NCBI GenBank assembly: GCA_002102555.1
Contig: MCFL01000002.1
Span: 62,001 to 126,000 of the forward strand
DNA from: Catenaria anguillulae PL171
Lineage: Eukaryota; Blastocladiomycota; Blastocladiomycetes; Blastocladiales; Catenariaceae
Direction: 5' to 3'
Length of the DNA: 64,000 nt
Part shown: positions 1-10,400 of the stretch, in pieces
Layout of the letters: each line of letters starts with the position of its first letter
Numbering within the stretch: position 1 is the first letter of the stretch
Notes under the pieces: model-generated
Database searches by the model: none
What the model was told of the DNA's origin: nothing
What the model saw: only the letters and a program-made list of their open reading frames with translations
Made by a program: the position numbers and the translations under genes

Positions 1-54
1 ATCTCGGTTCCCACCAATGAATCTTGACACCAAACACACGCCTTTGACATACAG

Positions 55-727
55 AAACTTTTCCGCATGTGCTTGTTCCTGGCTGGTGCCTACTTCTGTG
101 CCGTGTTTGCCGTTGCTCTCGTTGCACGCTTGGAACCCAGCGGCGGATTTTCCAACCCGCGTATGGTTTACTTGATTACATTGGCCGTTGCCGCTGTTGT
201 TGGCGGTTTTCTTTTCCTATTCTTTTACCGCCTGGGTTGCTTTGCAATTGGCGCATTTGGTTCGTCATTCATCATTCATTCCGTTTTATGCTATGCTATG
301 CGCCACCGTTGCATTTCACTGACTAGTCGGGGTAATGCCGATACTTAGGTGGCTATACGCTTGCTCTCTTGTTCTCACGCTTCGCTCAGGTGGTCTCATT
401 GAGTCGTCGTGGGGCCAATTCGCTTTCATCCTCATCATGGCTATTTTGGGCGGCTTGGCCGTGCTTTACGTCGAGGCGCACGCTGTCCGCATTGCCACAT
501 CGATTGGCGGCTCGTACTTGACCATCCTGGGTATCGATGTGTTTGCAAAGACTGGTTTTGCCGCGGCGGCGCGTCACTTTATTGCCAATCCGTCGCGGGA
601 CTTTGTGGCCAGCAACTCCGTGTATGGCATGATTGCGGCCAATGTCGTCTTGGCTGTTGTTGGCATCTGGGTCCAGTACAAGAAGACGTGTCCGGAATAC
701 CGTGGCTACCGCTCGGTCGGAAAGTAA
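55..727 (+). CDS. TMEM198/DUF4203-like multi-pass membrane protein (5' partial)
   Basis: Two exons are visible, 55..259 and 390..727, joined in phase 1 by an intron of 130 nt (donor GTTCGT, acceptor CTCAG). A CAG acceptor at 52-54 leads straight into the frame, so the gene begins upstream of the window. The product has several hydrophobic helices separated by short loops, ending with a basic tail (VQYKKTCPEYRGYRSVGK). The glycine-rich helix pair around GGLAVLYVEAHAVRIATSIG followed by GSYLTILGIDVF resembles the DUF4203/TMEM198 family of polytopic membrane proteins. Molecular function in fungi is unknown. The family call rests on recalled similarity and the helix pattern. Confidence 0.6.
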
Positions 728-1276
728 CTTGATTTGCTGAACGAGGTTTTTTTTTGCGCTGATTTCTGGGGCGATTCACTTTCTGCATGTTGTGTGTTGG
801 GAACTCGCTTTGGCCTTGTTGCATCTTCTTGTACATACATACATATAAGTCCATGTTCTTCAATACTCGTCACTACGGTCAGGCTACCTACGGTCCCTGC
901 GTCAATTCCCATTCCCACGACCGACATCTATTGATCGCGGCATGTGCACGTGGTTCTGTCTCTCATGCTCTCGATCTGGACTCACGTCAATGGATACGAG
1001 AACGCATGGGTGGAATGAATGGAAGTCAGAATTGGTGCAGGCAGCGAAGCGTCTGGAAGTTGCCAGGAACATGGATCAGGCACCAAACCTGGGGCTGTTT
1101 TGCCAATGAGGCCATGTTGATGTTGGCTGGGGGTCGTGCCGAAAGTGAGTCAAACGCACGTGATGGGCTCAGAAAGTGGCAAGTTTGCCTGCTCGCTCAC
1201 CGTGACAAAAGGTGCCAGAACAGGAGTAGTCAGCCGACCCGATAAGAAAGCGCGGCAACCTCGCCTCTCTTGGCAA
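728..1276. other. Intergenic region, nothing coding recognised
   Basis: This 550-base stretch lies between the TMEM198-like gene and the bZIP gene. Open frames here have no domain signature or splice logic. It probably holds the terminator of the first gene and the promoter of the second. Confidence 0.5.
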
Positions 1277-1282
1277 ATGTAA
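1277..1282 (+). promoter_or_regulatory. Minimal upstream ORF (ATG directly followed by TAA)
   Basis: ATG at 1277 is followed at once by TAA, upstream of the bZIP start at 1731. If it is inside the transcript leader it would act as a start-stop element that can stall or recycle ribosomes. Whether transcription starts before it cannot be seen from sequence. Confidence 0.35.
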
Positions 1283-1357
1283 TCCCTCTCCCGACTGCCC
1301 TCGCCTGTACCCTGTACCGAGTGCTCGTGCCCGTGGATTCCCGTTTCCGTTTCCGCC

Positions 1358-1573
1358 GTGGATGCCCTCGTCCCTCTTCGCCTCTTCGCATTGCCGAGAC
1401 CCCGCCCCGAGACCTGCCCCTGCGACTCGAGAATGCTCCATTCCACCAAACTGTTCCCCCAAGATCTCTCGCTGGTATCGACATCCACTGTGACTCCCTC
1501 GCACCCGCAACCTGCCTTCCGCAAGTCGCCCACCCCGCTTGCGCTTGCCCCGCCCCTCTCGCCGCCACCCTAG
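1358..1573 (+). promoter_or_regulatory. Upstream ORF of 71 codons before the bZIP gene
   Basis: ATG at 1358 opens a 71-codon frame ending TAG at 1571-1573. The only other ATG inside it (1433) is in the same frame. The next 157 bases contain no ATG until the bZIP start at 1731. Such an arrangement resembles the uORF-controlled leaders of fungal GCN4/cpc-1 genes. Its function here is inferred from the arrangement only. Confidence 0.4.
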
Positions 1574-1730
1574 CACCACGCCCCCTCTACATCCACTTTG
1601 GGTCCCTGGCCTGTTGTCTATCCTCTCTAGTCATAGCACCACCGACCACTCCACTTGCAACTCCCGCAACCCCTCGCCAGATCATCTGTCTCTCGATCGT
1701 GATCTCGACCTTGCTCTCGACGGCATCATC

Positions 1731-2873
1731 ATGAATCCGTCCAACACAAACACCAACCACATTGACTTTGGGCTCTTGTTTGGTGCCGCGCCCGACGCCC
1801 ACCAACAATCCCAGGCCCAGCCGCAACCCCAATCCGCCGCCAAGGACACTGTCCCCACCATGGCGCCCATCACCCAGTCGCACGTCCAAGCAGCCGCGCC
1901 CGTTTCGGACGTCATGGCCCAGATCCTCGGTGACATCCAGACCGCTGGCGGTTCGCTCGACGATCTCGCCGCGCTCTTCATGGATCCGTCGGACAAGGTC
2001 GATGTCGATCCCATGTCTTTTGCCCAGCTCTTTGACCCATTGGCCTACAACTCGATCCCCGCCGGACCCTCGGTCACCCACCACAACCACCACTACGACC
2101 CGCTTTCCTTGTCGTCGTCGCCCCTCCCCGCTCTCGACTTGTCGGCCATCGGCTCCTTGTGTGCCTCGGCGGCCTCGCTCCCGCCCTTGGATGTCCCCGA
2201 CCTCGAGCTCGCAGTGGTTGACCCCTCGTCGGTTGTCCTCGCCGACTTGCCCCCACTCGACCCGCCATCGCCTGCTGCCCCTGCCGGTGCGACTGCTCCC
2301 TCGGCCCCGCCCGAGTTGACCGCCGCCCCAGTTGTCGCCGCCCCCACCACCGAGGCCGTGCACGAGGACGATGAGGACGACACGACGCTCATCTCGACTG
2401 CCACGCGCAAGTCGAGCAGCTCGTGCAAGTCGCTCCCTGCCACGCTCGAGTACCCAAAGAACTTGATCCCCCTCGCTGCCCCGATCCTTCCTCGTCGTGG
2501 TGCTCCCCCCGGCAGCGCCCCCAAGCCCGTCGCCCCGGCCCTCGTCAAGTCGGTCAAGCGCACGTCCACGGCGGCGGCCTTGGACGAGGACAATGAGAAG
2601 GATGCCGCCATGTTGGCCGAGCTGGAGAAGATTGACCCCAAGGAGGCCAAGCGCATCAAGAACACGCTCTCTGCCCGCCAGTCGCGCGCCCGCAAGGCCG
2701 CAAAGATCGAGTTTTTGGAGAACAAGGTCAATGACCTTGAGTTGGAGAACGAGCGGCTGCAGCGCCAGGTGCAAGAATTGACAATGCAGCTGGTGCAGCA
2801 GCAGCAGCGTCAGCTCAACATCGTGTCGCGGGTGCACTCGGGTGCTGCCGCTAGTGGAAACTTCTTCATCTGA
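1731..2873 (+). CDS. Gcn4/CPC1-like bZIP transcription factor
   Basis: A 380-residue nuclear DNA-binding protein without introns. The N-terminal 300 residues are low complexity (Pro, Ala, Ser, Asp) with acidic patches suited to transactivation. The C-terminus holds a classic bZIP: the basic region at about residues 306-326 carries N-x3-AR-x-SR (NTLSARQSRARK), and four leucines at seven-residue spacing follow (LENKVND, LELENER, LQRQVQE, L). This signature is closest to Gcn4/CPC1/AP-1, the activators of amino-acid biosynthesis under starvation. The start at 1731 was chosen because the longer open frame from 1539 has no upstream ATG and reads low-complexity leader sequence. Two uORFs precede it, consistent with translational control. 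Other bZIP subfamilies (Yap, CREB-like) are less likely because the basic region lacks their residues. Confidence 0.8.
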   Translation: MNPSNTNTNHIDFGLLFGAAPDAHQQSQAQPQPQSAAKDTVPTMAPITQSHVQAAAPVSDVMAQILGDIQTAGGSLDDLAALFMDPSDKVDVDPMSFAQLFDPLAYNSIPAGPSVTHHNHHYDPLSLSSSPLPALDLSAIGSLCASAASLPPLDVPDLELAVVDPSSVVLADLPPLDPPSPAAPAGATAPSAPPELTAAPVVAAPTTEAVHEDDEDDTTLISTATRKSSSSCKSLPATLEYPKNLIPLAAPILPRRGAPPGSAPKPVAPALVKSVKRTSTAAALDEDNEKDAAMLAELEKIDPKEAKRIKNTLSARQSRARKAAKIEFLENKVNDLELENERLQRQVQELTMQLVQQQQRQLNIVSRVHSGAAASGNFFI

Positions 2874-3149
2874 CTTGGTGCCTTTGCCATCACTCTTGTC
2901 TGGTGTTTTTCGTGGTTGGGTTGTGGTTCGCTGATGTTTTCTTTTTCTCGTTTTCTTCGCTTTCCTGTACATAACTTTCATATCTTTTTCTCGTCAAGAT
3001 TTTGTCTCTTGTGTGTTTCGTTTGCTTCAATGTGCACTTTGTGCCAGCAGTTAGATACATTCTGCCTCGGGTTCATTCACTACTTTTTTTTCGTCTCATG
3101 TAAAGATGTTGAGTGAGCGAAAGCGCACGATCCCCATTCAAGTTAAAAT
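2874..3149. other. Convergent 3' intergenic region
   Basis: T-rich spacer between the 3' ends of the bZIP gene (+) and the uniporter gene (-). It contains AT-rich tracts that probably hold both polyadenylation signals. No gene was seen. Confidence 0.5.
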
Positions 3150-4208
3150 CTATTGAGCACGCGAGACAGTCGTATCCTGTGGAATCGATGCCAACAAAGG
3201 GTCCAGCTGCTGCCGAGTCCTTGCTGCCGCCCGGACCGCTTCTTGGATTTGGTCAATGTCAATGTGCTCCTTGGAAACGAGCCGGCGAGTGAGCCAGGAT
3301 TCGAGCGAGGCAGTCATATTGTTGTAGGTGAATTCTCGCCCAATGAATGTAAAGAAGGCGGATCCTGTCATAACAATAGGTGGTGGTGTGTGAGACTTGA
3401 GAGTTCTTGTATGCCATCCAGTCTCGGAAAGTACATGCGCACCGAGGGTCACCGTCGTCAATCCAAGCAAGTATGATGTCGGCTCCATCAAGTCCCAGCC
3501 AAGCTCATTCGTGAGATAGATGATCGTGGTCAGCTCGGCCCACAGAAACGCTGTCCCGCCATGGACAATCCAGTCCAGCTGCTTGCGCACACGAGCATCC
3601 ACCATGGCCAACTTGTCCGATCCCGCCTTTGCTGCCTTCTCCATATCCGTGAGCGATGCTCGCAACTGCTGCACACTCGAAATCAACCCGGTCGGATCAA
3701 CCGAGTATGGGGCGCCACGGAGCCAGCAAACGCTGTTGGAGTGCAAAAACTGCCATACTGTCATTTGGTCGAGCTTGGTATCGGTGACCACGTGCTCCGA
3801 GATGCCACGTGTCACCTTGAGGTCGCCAGCGACTTCGGAACGCAAGGCGGAGACAAGGTCAATGGCCGACACGATCGGGCTGCTCATTGGGAGCAAGACT
3901 TTGAGCTGGGCGTGCTGACGTTGGGGCAAGGCCTCCGAGTCGGGGTCTTTGAGCGAGAAAACGAGGGTGCAAGGGCGGTTGGGAGCGAGCGAGACGGCAA
4001 TTGGGCTGGGCGCAGAAGCAAGCGTTGCGCGAGATGTGGTGGCGGCTGCGTCGGAAGAGTGCGAGCGAATCGACCATCTTACACGTGGCGTCAGAGGACG
4101 TGTTGGTACAGCACCGGCGGGGTTCGCGCGGCGGGCGAGGGCCATCCGAAGGGCCAAGGCAGCAGACAGTCCATTGGTATGGCTGCAAATCATGGCAGGA
4201 AAATGCAT
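3150..4208 (-). CDS. MCU: Mitochondrial calcium uniporter pore subunit (MCU family)
   Basis: A single 352-codon frame. The first 50 residues are rich in Arg, Ala and Ser with no acidic residue, typical of a mitochondrial presequence; Met22 (position 4145) is an alternative start with the same property. A middle region of about residues 175-212 has coiled-coil character. Two hydrophobic segments (about 216-232 and 244-261) flank the sequence WDLMEPTSY at 238-246, matching the W-D-(I/x)-M-E-P selectivity filter loop of MCU channels, whose Asp and Glu ring binds calcium. The protein would form the calcium channel of the inner mitochondrial membrane. MCU is absent from many yeasts, so its presence supports an early-diverging or filamentous fungal host. 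It is convergent with the bZIP gene. Confidence 0.88.
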   Translation of the reverse strand: MHFPAMICSHTNGLSAALALRMALARRANPAGAVPTRPLTPRVRWSIRSHSSDAAATTSRATLASAPSPIAVSLAPNRPCTLVFSLKDPDSEALPQRQHAQLKVLLPMSSPIVSAIDLVSALRSEVAGDLKVTRGISEHVVTDTKLDQMTVWQFLHSNSVCWLRGAPYSVDPTGLISSVQQLRASLTDMEKAAKAGSDKLAMVDARVRKQLDWIVHGGTAFLWAELTTIIYLTNELGWDLMEPTSYLLGLTTVTLGAHVLSETGWHTRTLKSHTPPPIVMTGSAFFTFIGREFTYNNMTASLESWLTRRLVSKEHIDIDQIQEAVRAAARTRQQLDPLLASIPQDTTVSRAQ

Positions 4209-4423
4209 CGAGTCAGCTGATGGGTAATATGAATACCTACTATGTGGAACCGTGGTCTGCAGAATCAGACCTTGTCATAGTGCACTGCAGAGTGCAGACC
4301 TCCAGGTCAAGAGCTGATATGCCTCAATGCCAAATGCCAAATGCGGAACCTGTAGAGCACGCCATGTAAATTGCAATACCAGACCGTGAGTCGCCGCAAC
4401 CATTCGCCCTGTCAACCACCACA

Positions 4424-5955
4424 ATGACTGCACCGGCCATCACGACCATGCCGCCAATGGCGCTTGTGGTCGCAGCATTTGCGCTGCCACTGCTTGCAGG
4501 CCTGGCTTTTGCTGCTCTCTGCCTTCGACTCTACATTCGGAAATGGGTTCTTCCGTCCGTCCCTACATCCTCGGGTCCAACCTTGGCATTCTTTCATCCA
4601 TTTTGCCACGCGGGCGGCGGCGGTGAGCGGGTTCTTTGGGTCGCGATCCGCGCTTGTCTCACAGCAAACCCAAACACAATGTGCATTGTGTACTCTGGCG
4701 ATTACACGGCGACGCCTGCCGACATTTTGAGTCAGGCTCGTAACCGGTTCGGTATCACAATTGACAGCGCCCGCATCCAATTTGTCTTTCTCCGGCATCG
4801 GTGGCTCGTCGAAGCAGCGACTTATCCACGATTAACCTTGATTGGTCAGAGCCTGGGGTCTGTCCTGCTTGCATGCGAAGCCGTCGTCCGCCATTGCCCT
4901 ACGGTATTCATTGATACAATGGGCTACGCCTTTGCCTACCCAGCTGTTCGATTCCTCGTTGGATGCCCCATCTTGGCTTACACGCATTACCCGACCATCA
5001 GTACCGACATGCTCAGAGTCGTCGAGAGCAACATACAAACTTTCAACAATGCCGGATGGGTGACCCGCAGTCCAGTTCTTCGGCGTGCAAAGCTGTGGTA
5101 CTATCGTCTCTTTGCGAGGGCATATGGTTGGTGTGGGCGCCACGTCACTCTTGCAATGGTAGGTACACGCATTGTTGCATGATTTCCCATTCGACTATCG
5201 GCTTGATCTGAGCTGTGCTCCAATCTAACCGTCGAAAACAGGCCAATTCAACTTGGACGTACAATCATCTCGCCCACCTTTGGCGCATTCCCCAACGCCT
5301 CTCAATCGTGTACCCGCCCTGCGATACATCAGCATTCGAGCAACTCTCGGCAACCTCATGCAAGCCTTGGATCGTCTCTGTTGCGCAGTACCGCCCAGAA
5401 AAGAATCACGCATTGCAGATCGAATCCTTTGCCCAACTCCTCAATGATCGCCCAGATCTACCGGCTCGATACCCCGACTTGCAGCTCATCATGATTGGTG
5501 GCTGCCGCGACGCAGGCGACACCCAACGGGCCAACGACTTGGAACGGCTCGCGCGCGACTGCAACGTTGCCGACCGCGTGCGCATTCTGCGCAATGTGGC
5601 CTTGAATGAGCTCACGCACTATCTGGGATCGGGCATGATTGGATTGCATTCCATGGTGGATGAGCATTTCGGAATCAGTGTTGTGGAGGCCATGGCATCC
5701 GGGCTGGTCACGGTGGCCAACAATTCGGCGGGGCCGAAGGAGGATATTGTTGTGCCTGTGGACGGGAGACCAACTGGGTATTTGGCTTCGACTGTCGACG
5801 AGTATGCACAGGCGTTTGCGGCGATGTTGGACATGTCGCAGCATGATAGGGTCGAGATTGTAGATGCGGCGAGAAAGAGCGTTAAGCGGTTCTCGGAAGA
5901 GGCGTTTGAGAGGGAGTGGTTGAAACAGTTGAAAGGGTTGGGAGTGGGGTTGTAG
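4424..5955 (+). CDS. ALG11: ALG11 alpha-1,2-mannosyltransferase
   Basis: Exons 4424..5158 and 5242..5955 join in phase 0 across an 83-nt intron (donor GTAGGT, acceptor ACAG), giving 482 residues, about the size of human ALG11. A hydrophobic anchor lies at about residues 12-34. It is followed by FFHPFCHAGGGGERVLW, the family hallmark, then a long glycosyltransferase region. The C-terminal GT4 domain has the E-x7-E type motif in DEHFGISVVEAMASG. ALG11 adds the fourth and fifth mannoses (alpha-1,2) to the dolichol-linked oligosaccharide on the cytosolic face of the ER, using GDP-mannose. The exon junction restores AMANSTWTYNHL, a family-conserved stretch, so the splice is secure. Confidence 0.93.
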
Positions 5956-6040
5956 GTTAAAGCAGTTGCTGAATCACTTGATGGCGCTACATTTTCATAC
6001 AGAAATGGTAGGTAATCTACATAATCGGCACGCACACAAC

Positions 6041-7163
6041 TTACTTTTCCTGCGGCGGTTCCACCTTGGAACTGATACGCCATGTGCCGTCAGGGGTTGT
6101 AAACCGCTCAACGACCAAGTACTCGATGGGCTTGGACTCGGTCACCTTGACCACATTGCCAGACTTGTCTGTCACAGTGAGACGTTGGTGGGAATGGATC
6201 TTGACTGTGATTTGTGCAACTCCAAAGGTGTCGAGTTCGCCCTTGCCGTACACGAGGTTGACAATCTTTGGCCGCTCAAATGCGCCAATGTACTCCCAGT
6301 CGAGCTTTGCTGGCCGTTTACGCATTTGGCTTTTGAGGGTCTGATAGAGTTGAGCAGTCGTCCGGAAAAAACGAGTCAGCTGGATGAAGATGGACAGCGA
6401 GTTGCGGGATACGAACCGAGAACATGAGCGGAGTGACGTAGGGTTCGAGGTCGTTAGGTTTGCCGCTAGCAAGGTGAAAAAAATGTCCAATTGTTAACAG
6501 GCAGGGTAGGGGAGCAGATGCGATGCAATGCAATGCTTGAAGATGCCTACGTTGCAAAGGCCGTGTTCATGGCCTTGTACATTTGCTCGACTTGGACAGG
6601 GAACTGGGTAGCGTCAAACTTGGTGCCCAGTGCCAGGAGATCCTTCTTGAGCTGAGCAGCGCTGTGGCGACACAGGAACATGGGCGACAAATTGTCGGTG
6701 GGCGTGGTGTGAGCGACGGATCGGATGGGATGGGATCGGGTCGGGTCGTGTGGGTAAGGAGGGAGGGAGGGAGGGAGGGAGGGAGGGAGGGAGGGAGGGA
6801 GGGAGGGAGGGAGGGAGGGAGGGAGAAACAAGCAATGTCGGCAAGTACGAACTAGTAGGTGCTCATGGCCAGGTTTTTAAAGTACTGGTAGACGCCATGG
6901 GCGGCCTGCTTGCTGACGGGGAGCGGAGGCCAGCTCGGGCGCAAGTAAGGGTCGAGGACCTTGCCCACCTCGGTGATTTTGTACTGAAGGGCCTTTGTCT
7001 CTCCGGCATATGTCCGGGATTGGCTCCAATGAGCCAGAGCAGGAGCGAAGAGACGGGAGGCAGCGATGGAGGCCCCCACAGTGACAGTGGGTGGGCCAGC
7101 ACGGCGGAGGGCTGCAGCCGCAGCGGCAGCCGCAGCAGCGCGGGTGTACATGGGCATGGACAT
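6041..7163 (-). CDS. Mitochondrial ribosomal protein mL45 / Mba1 (Tim44-like)
   Basis: Four exons on the minus strand: 7163..6853, 6661..6551, 6465..6417 and 6340..6041. All phases fit (2, 2, 0), giving 256 residues. An Ala/Arg-rich presequence follows the start Met. The C-terminal 100 residues (KLDWEYIGAFERPKIVNL to EYLVVERFTTPDGTWRI) match the Tim44-like domain of mL45/Mba1. This protein sits at the exit tunnel of the mitochondrial large subunit and helps anchor the ribosome at the inner membrane. The first intron contains a long GGGA tetranucleotide repeat. The gene is divergent from TAF1, the two starts being 240 bases apart and probably sharing a promoter. Confidence 0.85.
6758..6825. 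repeat. (GGGA)n microsatellite inside intron 1 of the mL45 gene
   Basis: About 17 perfect tandem copies of GGGA on the plus strand, so CCCT repeats in the pre-mRNA. It lies wholly inside the intron 6662..6852. The Pro-Ser-Leu repeat peptides read from it are not coding. Confidence 0.95.
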
Positions 7164-7403
7164 GGTAGATAAATATGGTTGAGGATGGCCTTTGGCTGGA
7201 GAAGTGTGTGTGTCAGTCTGAGCCTCTGAGGTCAACCATTACCATTACCATAACCATTTCCAAAGTATACGATGGATCGGCGGTCGCGGCCGTCGCCATC
7301 GATTCCATTTCATTCCCCTCCGCACTATACCGGTATCCGATATTGATCCCTCACACGCAGCGCATGCACCACATTGACATGCACACCCGGCGCATTGGAT
7401 GCC
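7164..7403. promoter_or_regulatory. Bidirectional promoter region mL45 / TAF1
   Basis: The 240 bases between the divergent starts of the mL45 gene (-) and TAF1 (+). It includes the motif ACCATTACCATTACCATAACCA around 7238, a short tandem repeat. No defined factor site can be named. Confidence 0.4.
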
Positions 7404-10400
7404 ATGGACTCGCCCGACACGCCCATGCCAACCCAAACCCAGACCCCGACGCCCGATCCGCCGCGGCCGCCCACTGGCTTTCACGCACTCCCACTCGGAT
7501 CACCTGTCGACCTGGACATGAACCTGGGGCTTGCTCACAACGGCTCTGATCCTACCCTCTCGGGTGCCGACGGCAATGGCAACGGCAACGGCCATGAAAG
7601 TGACATTCGCGACCCTGGCCACGACACGGCCAGCGACACCAACAGCCTGGCCGACCTCGACGACGACCTCGATGATGACATGGACATTGACCCGCCCTCG
7701 CCCTCCTCAACGGCTGCACTTCACGCCTTTGCCGACACCGATTCGCCCCTGGCTGCACTCGGCATCGATTCATTCGCTCTCGCGGGTCTTGGCACAGACT
7801 TTCAGGAGCTTGTCACCGGGCCTGCGGTCTCCGAACCATCGCGTCCAACAGCAATCGCCGCTTCTCGCACCCGGATGAGCGTAGAATCGTCGACAACTCT
7901 GGACCGCATCATTCAGCGCGAGAGCCAACAGTCTGCCTTGTCTTATCCCCTTCTCATCGCCCCTCGTGCAAAGTTTCGTCTACGGCCGCTCAACCACGAT
8001 TATCGGGGCCGGTTCTTTGAAGGCTACAGCCGCCGCATTCCAATATCGCTGTCGGGCTCTGCAGAGGATGACCAATGTGATGCATTTCAGCGTGGCAAGA
8101 AGGTATCAATGCGCACAGCGACCCGTGTCCACATTCAAGACTCGTCCTCTGATTCAGATTCCGAGTTGGCCTTGGACGAAGAAGCTGGTGTTCAATCATC
8201 TGTATTGTTTTGTCACACTTCTCTATGCTCCATTGGTCGTCTTCCCTTGGCTCCCACACTGATGGATCAATGTGATACCTTTTCGCTTTCCAGGCCCTTT
8301 TGATCGATCCTACCCATATCCTGCCAGTCAACCTGACCAATTGGGAAACGATGGTCATGTGGGACGACAATCCACATTCTCCACATTCTTCTCTAATTGC
8401 GCTCCACGATTTCGATTCATCACTGCTCGCCCAGGTGCGGCAAGCAGAACATGGCAATTTGCAGGTGCGTTGCATTTGACGCTGGCGTACGCCGTCATCG
8501 TTGTCTATCAACGCTGACGACATATCTTGTTGCAGATGTCCATGCTTCCCTCGCGAAATCTCTTGCTCGATTTTGACGAATGGCTCGATCCGTTGCGATT
8601 CAACACCGACAAGCAGCCGCACCTTGACGTGTCCCTCTTCCACGATCCAACACTGCTCATTCCGCTTGGCTCAGTTGCCCGTGACAACTCCGCTTCACGA
8701 ACTCCTGTAAAAGCGCTTCGCCGACACCACACCGATTCCGACATGAACGCAGTTGATCGCTTCAACTTGTCTCACGACGAAAATTATGCCGTTGCCAAAC
8801 GACCTGGCGCTGCTCGCGACGCGCACGTTGTTCTCCAGCACGCAGGGCCGGCCATTCGACTTGCTCTGGCTTACGTACGCTCTTTTCATGATACAAGCTT
8901 GTCAACACAGACCCTGTTGCCCTGACAACGTTTGAACTGTAAACAGTACAAGCCCGAGCTGACTGCCAAGGAGCTTCGGCACTTGCATCGCCCACAATTC
9001 TTCATGGAACCCAACACCGAGGTCTCATTTGTCAAGACCAAGTCACTTAAAAAGAAAAAGGTCAAAGGCAAGGAAAACGTGGAGCTGCTCCGTTCGGCTC
9101 GCGACATGACGCTTCGCGATTCGTCCAATTTCATCTTGCTCGAGTACTCTGATGAGGTGCCTCTCTTGCTTTCCAACGTCGGCATGGCAGCGTTTGTGTA
9201 CAACTATTACCGCAAGCGAGACGAAAAGGATCCCACCGAGCCAACAGTATGTCTGCCTTCTGTTTTTGGCTTGATACTTGTCTCGATGCTGAGTTGGCTG
9301 TCGTCATTTCTTCTACAGGCTGAAATCGGAGCCACCAACATTTTGGAACCCGACCAACCCGGCCCATTCTTTGGTTTTGTCGACATTGACAAGGGCCAAG
9401 CCATGCCGGTCTTGTACAACAACATGATCCGGGCGCCGCTATACCCCCACAAGCCAAACGACACGGATTTCATTCTCATTCGCCAAACCCACAAGGGCGC
9501 CGTGAAATACTTTCTCCGTGCCATCCCTCATCAGTTTGTCGTGGGCCAAATCTTTCCGGCCATGTCGCTTCCGCCTCCGACCGCACGCGTGTACACGGAA
9601 TATCGTCGGAATCGCATCAGGGTATGAGTCAATGATGACCCTTGCTCACGCTCTTGTTCGTCCATGTTTCTTTGACTATGGCCTGTACTCATCCGCGATC
9701 GCATACAGGTTGGCGTTTATCGACTCATGCGCAAGAAGCCAAACTCGGCGCGCGATGGTATCAATTACGAGTCACTTGAGCTCATGTTCCCGCACTACAC
9801 CGAAGTCGCCCTCAAGGCTCGGCTCAAAGAGTTCATGGAGAGCCGCGGTCTCAAGCCCAACCACTGGCGTCTGAAGGGCGGAGCCCCACCGCCGTCCGAG
9901 GAAGAGATTCGCAAGATGGTGCCTCCCGAGCAGGTGTGCATGTTCAACACAATGGAGGCCGCCAATCGGCACATTGACGACTTGACCTACGTCACCGAGA
10001 GCAATCCCAAGACGTTGACTGGCAAGTCAAGCATGCCGAATCAAGAGGCGCTGTTTGAGGAGGAGATGTTGCCGTGGAAGTTGACGGCCAATTTCGAGCA
10101 CGCGACCAAGGGGAAGGTTCAGCTCAAAATCAAGGGCGAAGGCGATCCAACGGGACCTGCAGAGGCCGGCTTCTCATTCATTCGGGCGCCCAAGGGTGAC
10201 AAGTTTTTGCGTCATCTCTCCCACTACGTCGACGACGCGGGCGAAATTGACGAGGAAGTCGCGTATCAGCGTCTCATTCGCGATCAGTGGGACCGTCAAC
10301 GGCAATCGCTTTCGATTACCACCCCATCCGACGAGCCCATGGAGCAGCAGTTGGCCAAGGAGGAGAGGCAAATTCTTGCAAAGCACGCCACAAAGGGGCA

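Noticed and set aside
787-1245. 152-codon plus-strand open frame after the TMEM198-like gene
   Set aside because: No domain, no splice context and unusual composition; treated as intergenic.
1587-2981. Long antisense open frame (464 codons) on the minus strand over the bZIP gene
   Set aside because: It mirrors the GC-rich codon pattern of the bZIP frame and has an Arg/Gly-rich, domain-free sequence; the plus-strand frame has a clear bZIP.
6547-6844. Pro-Ser-Leu repeat peptides from the GGGA tract
   Set aside because: They lie in an intron; exons on either side match mL45 with correct phases.
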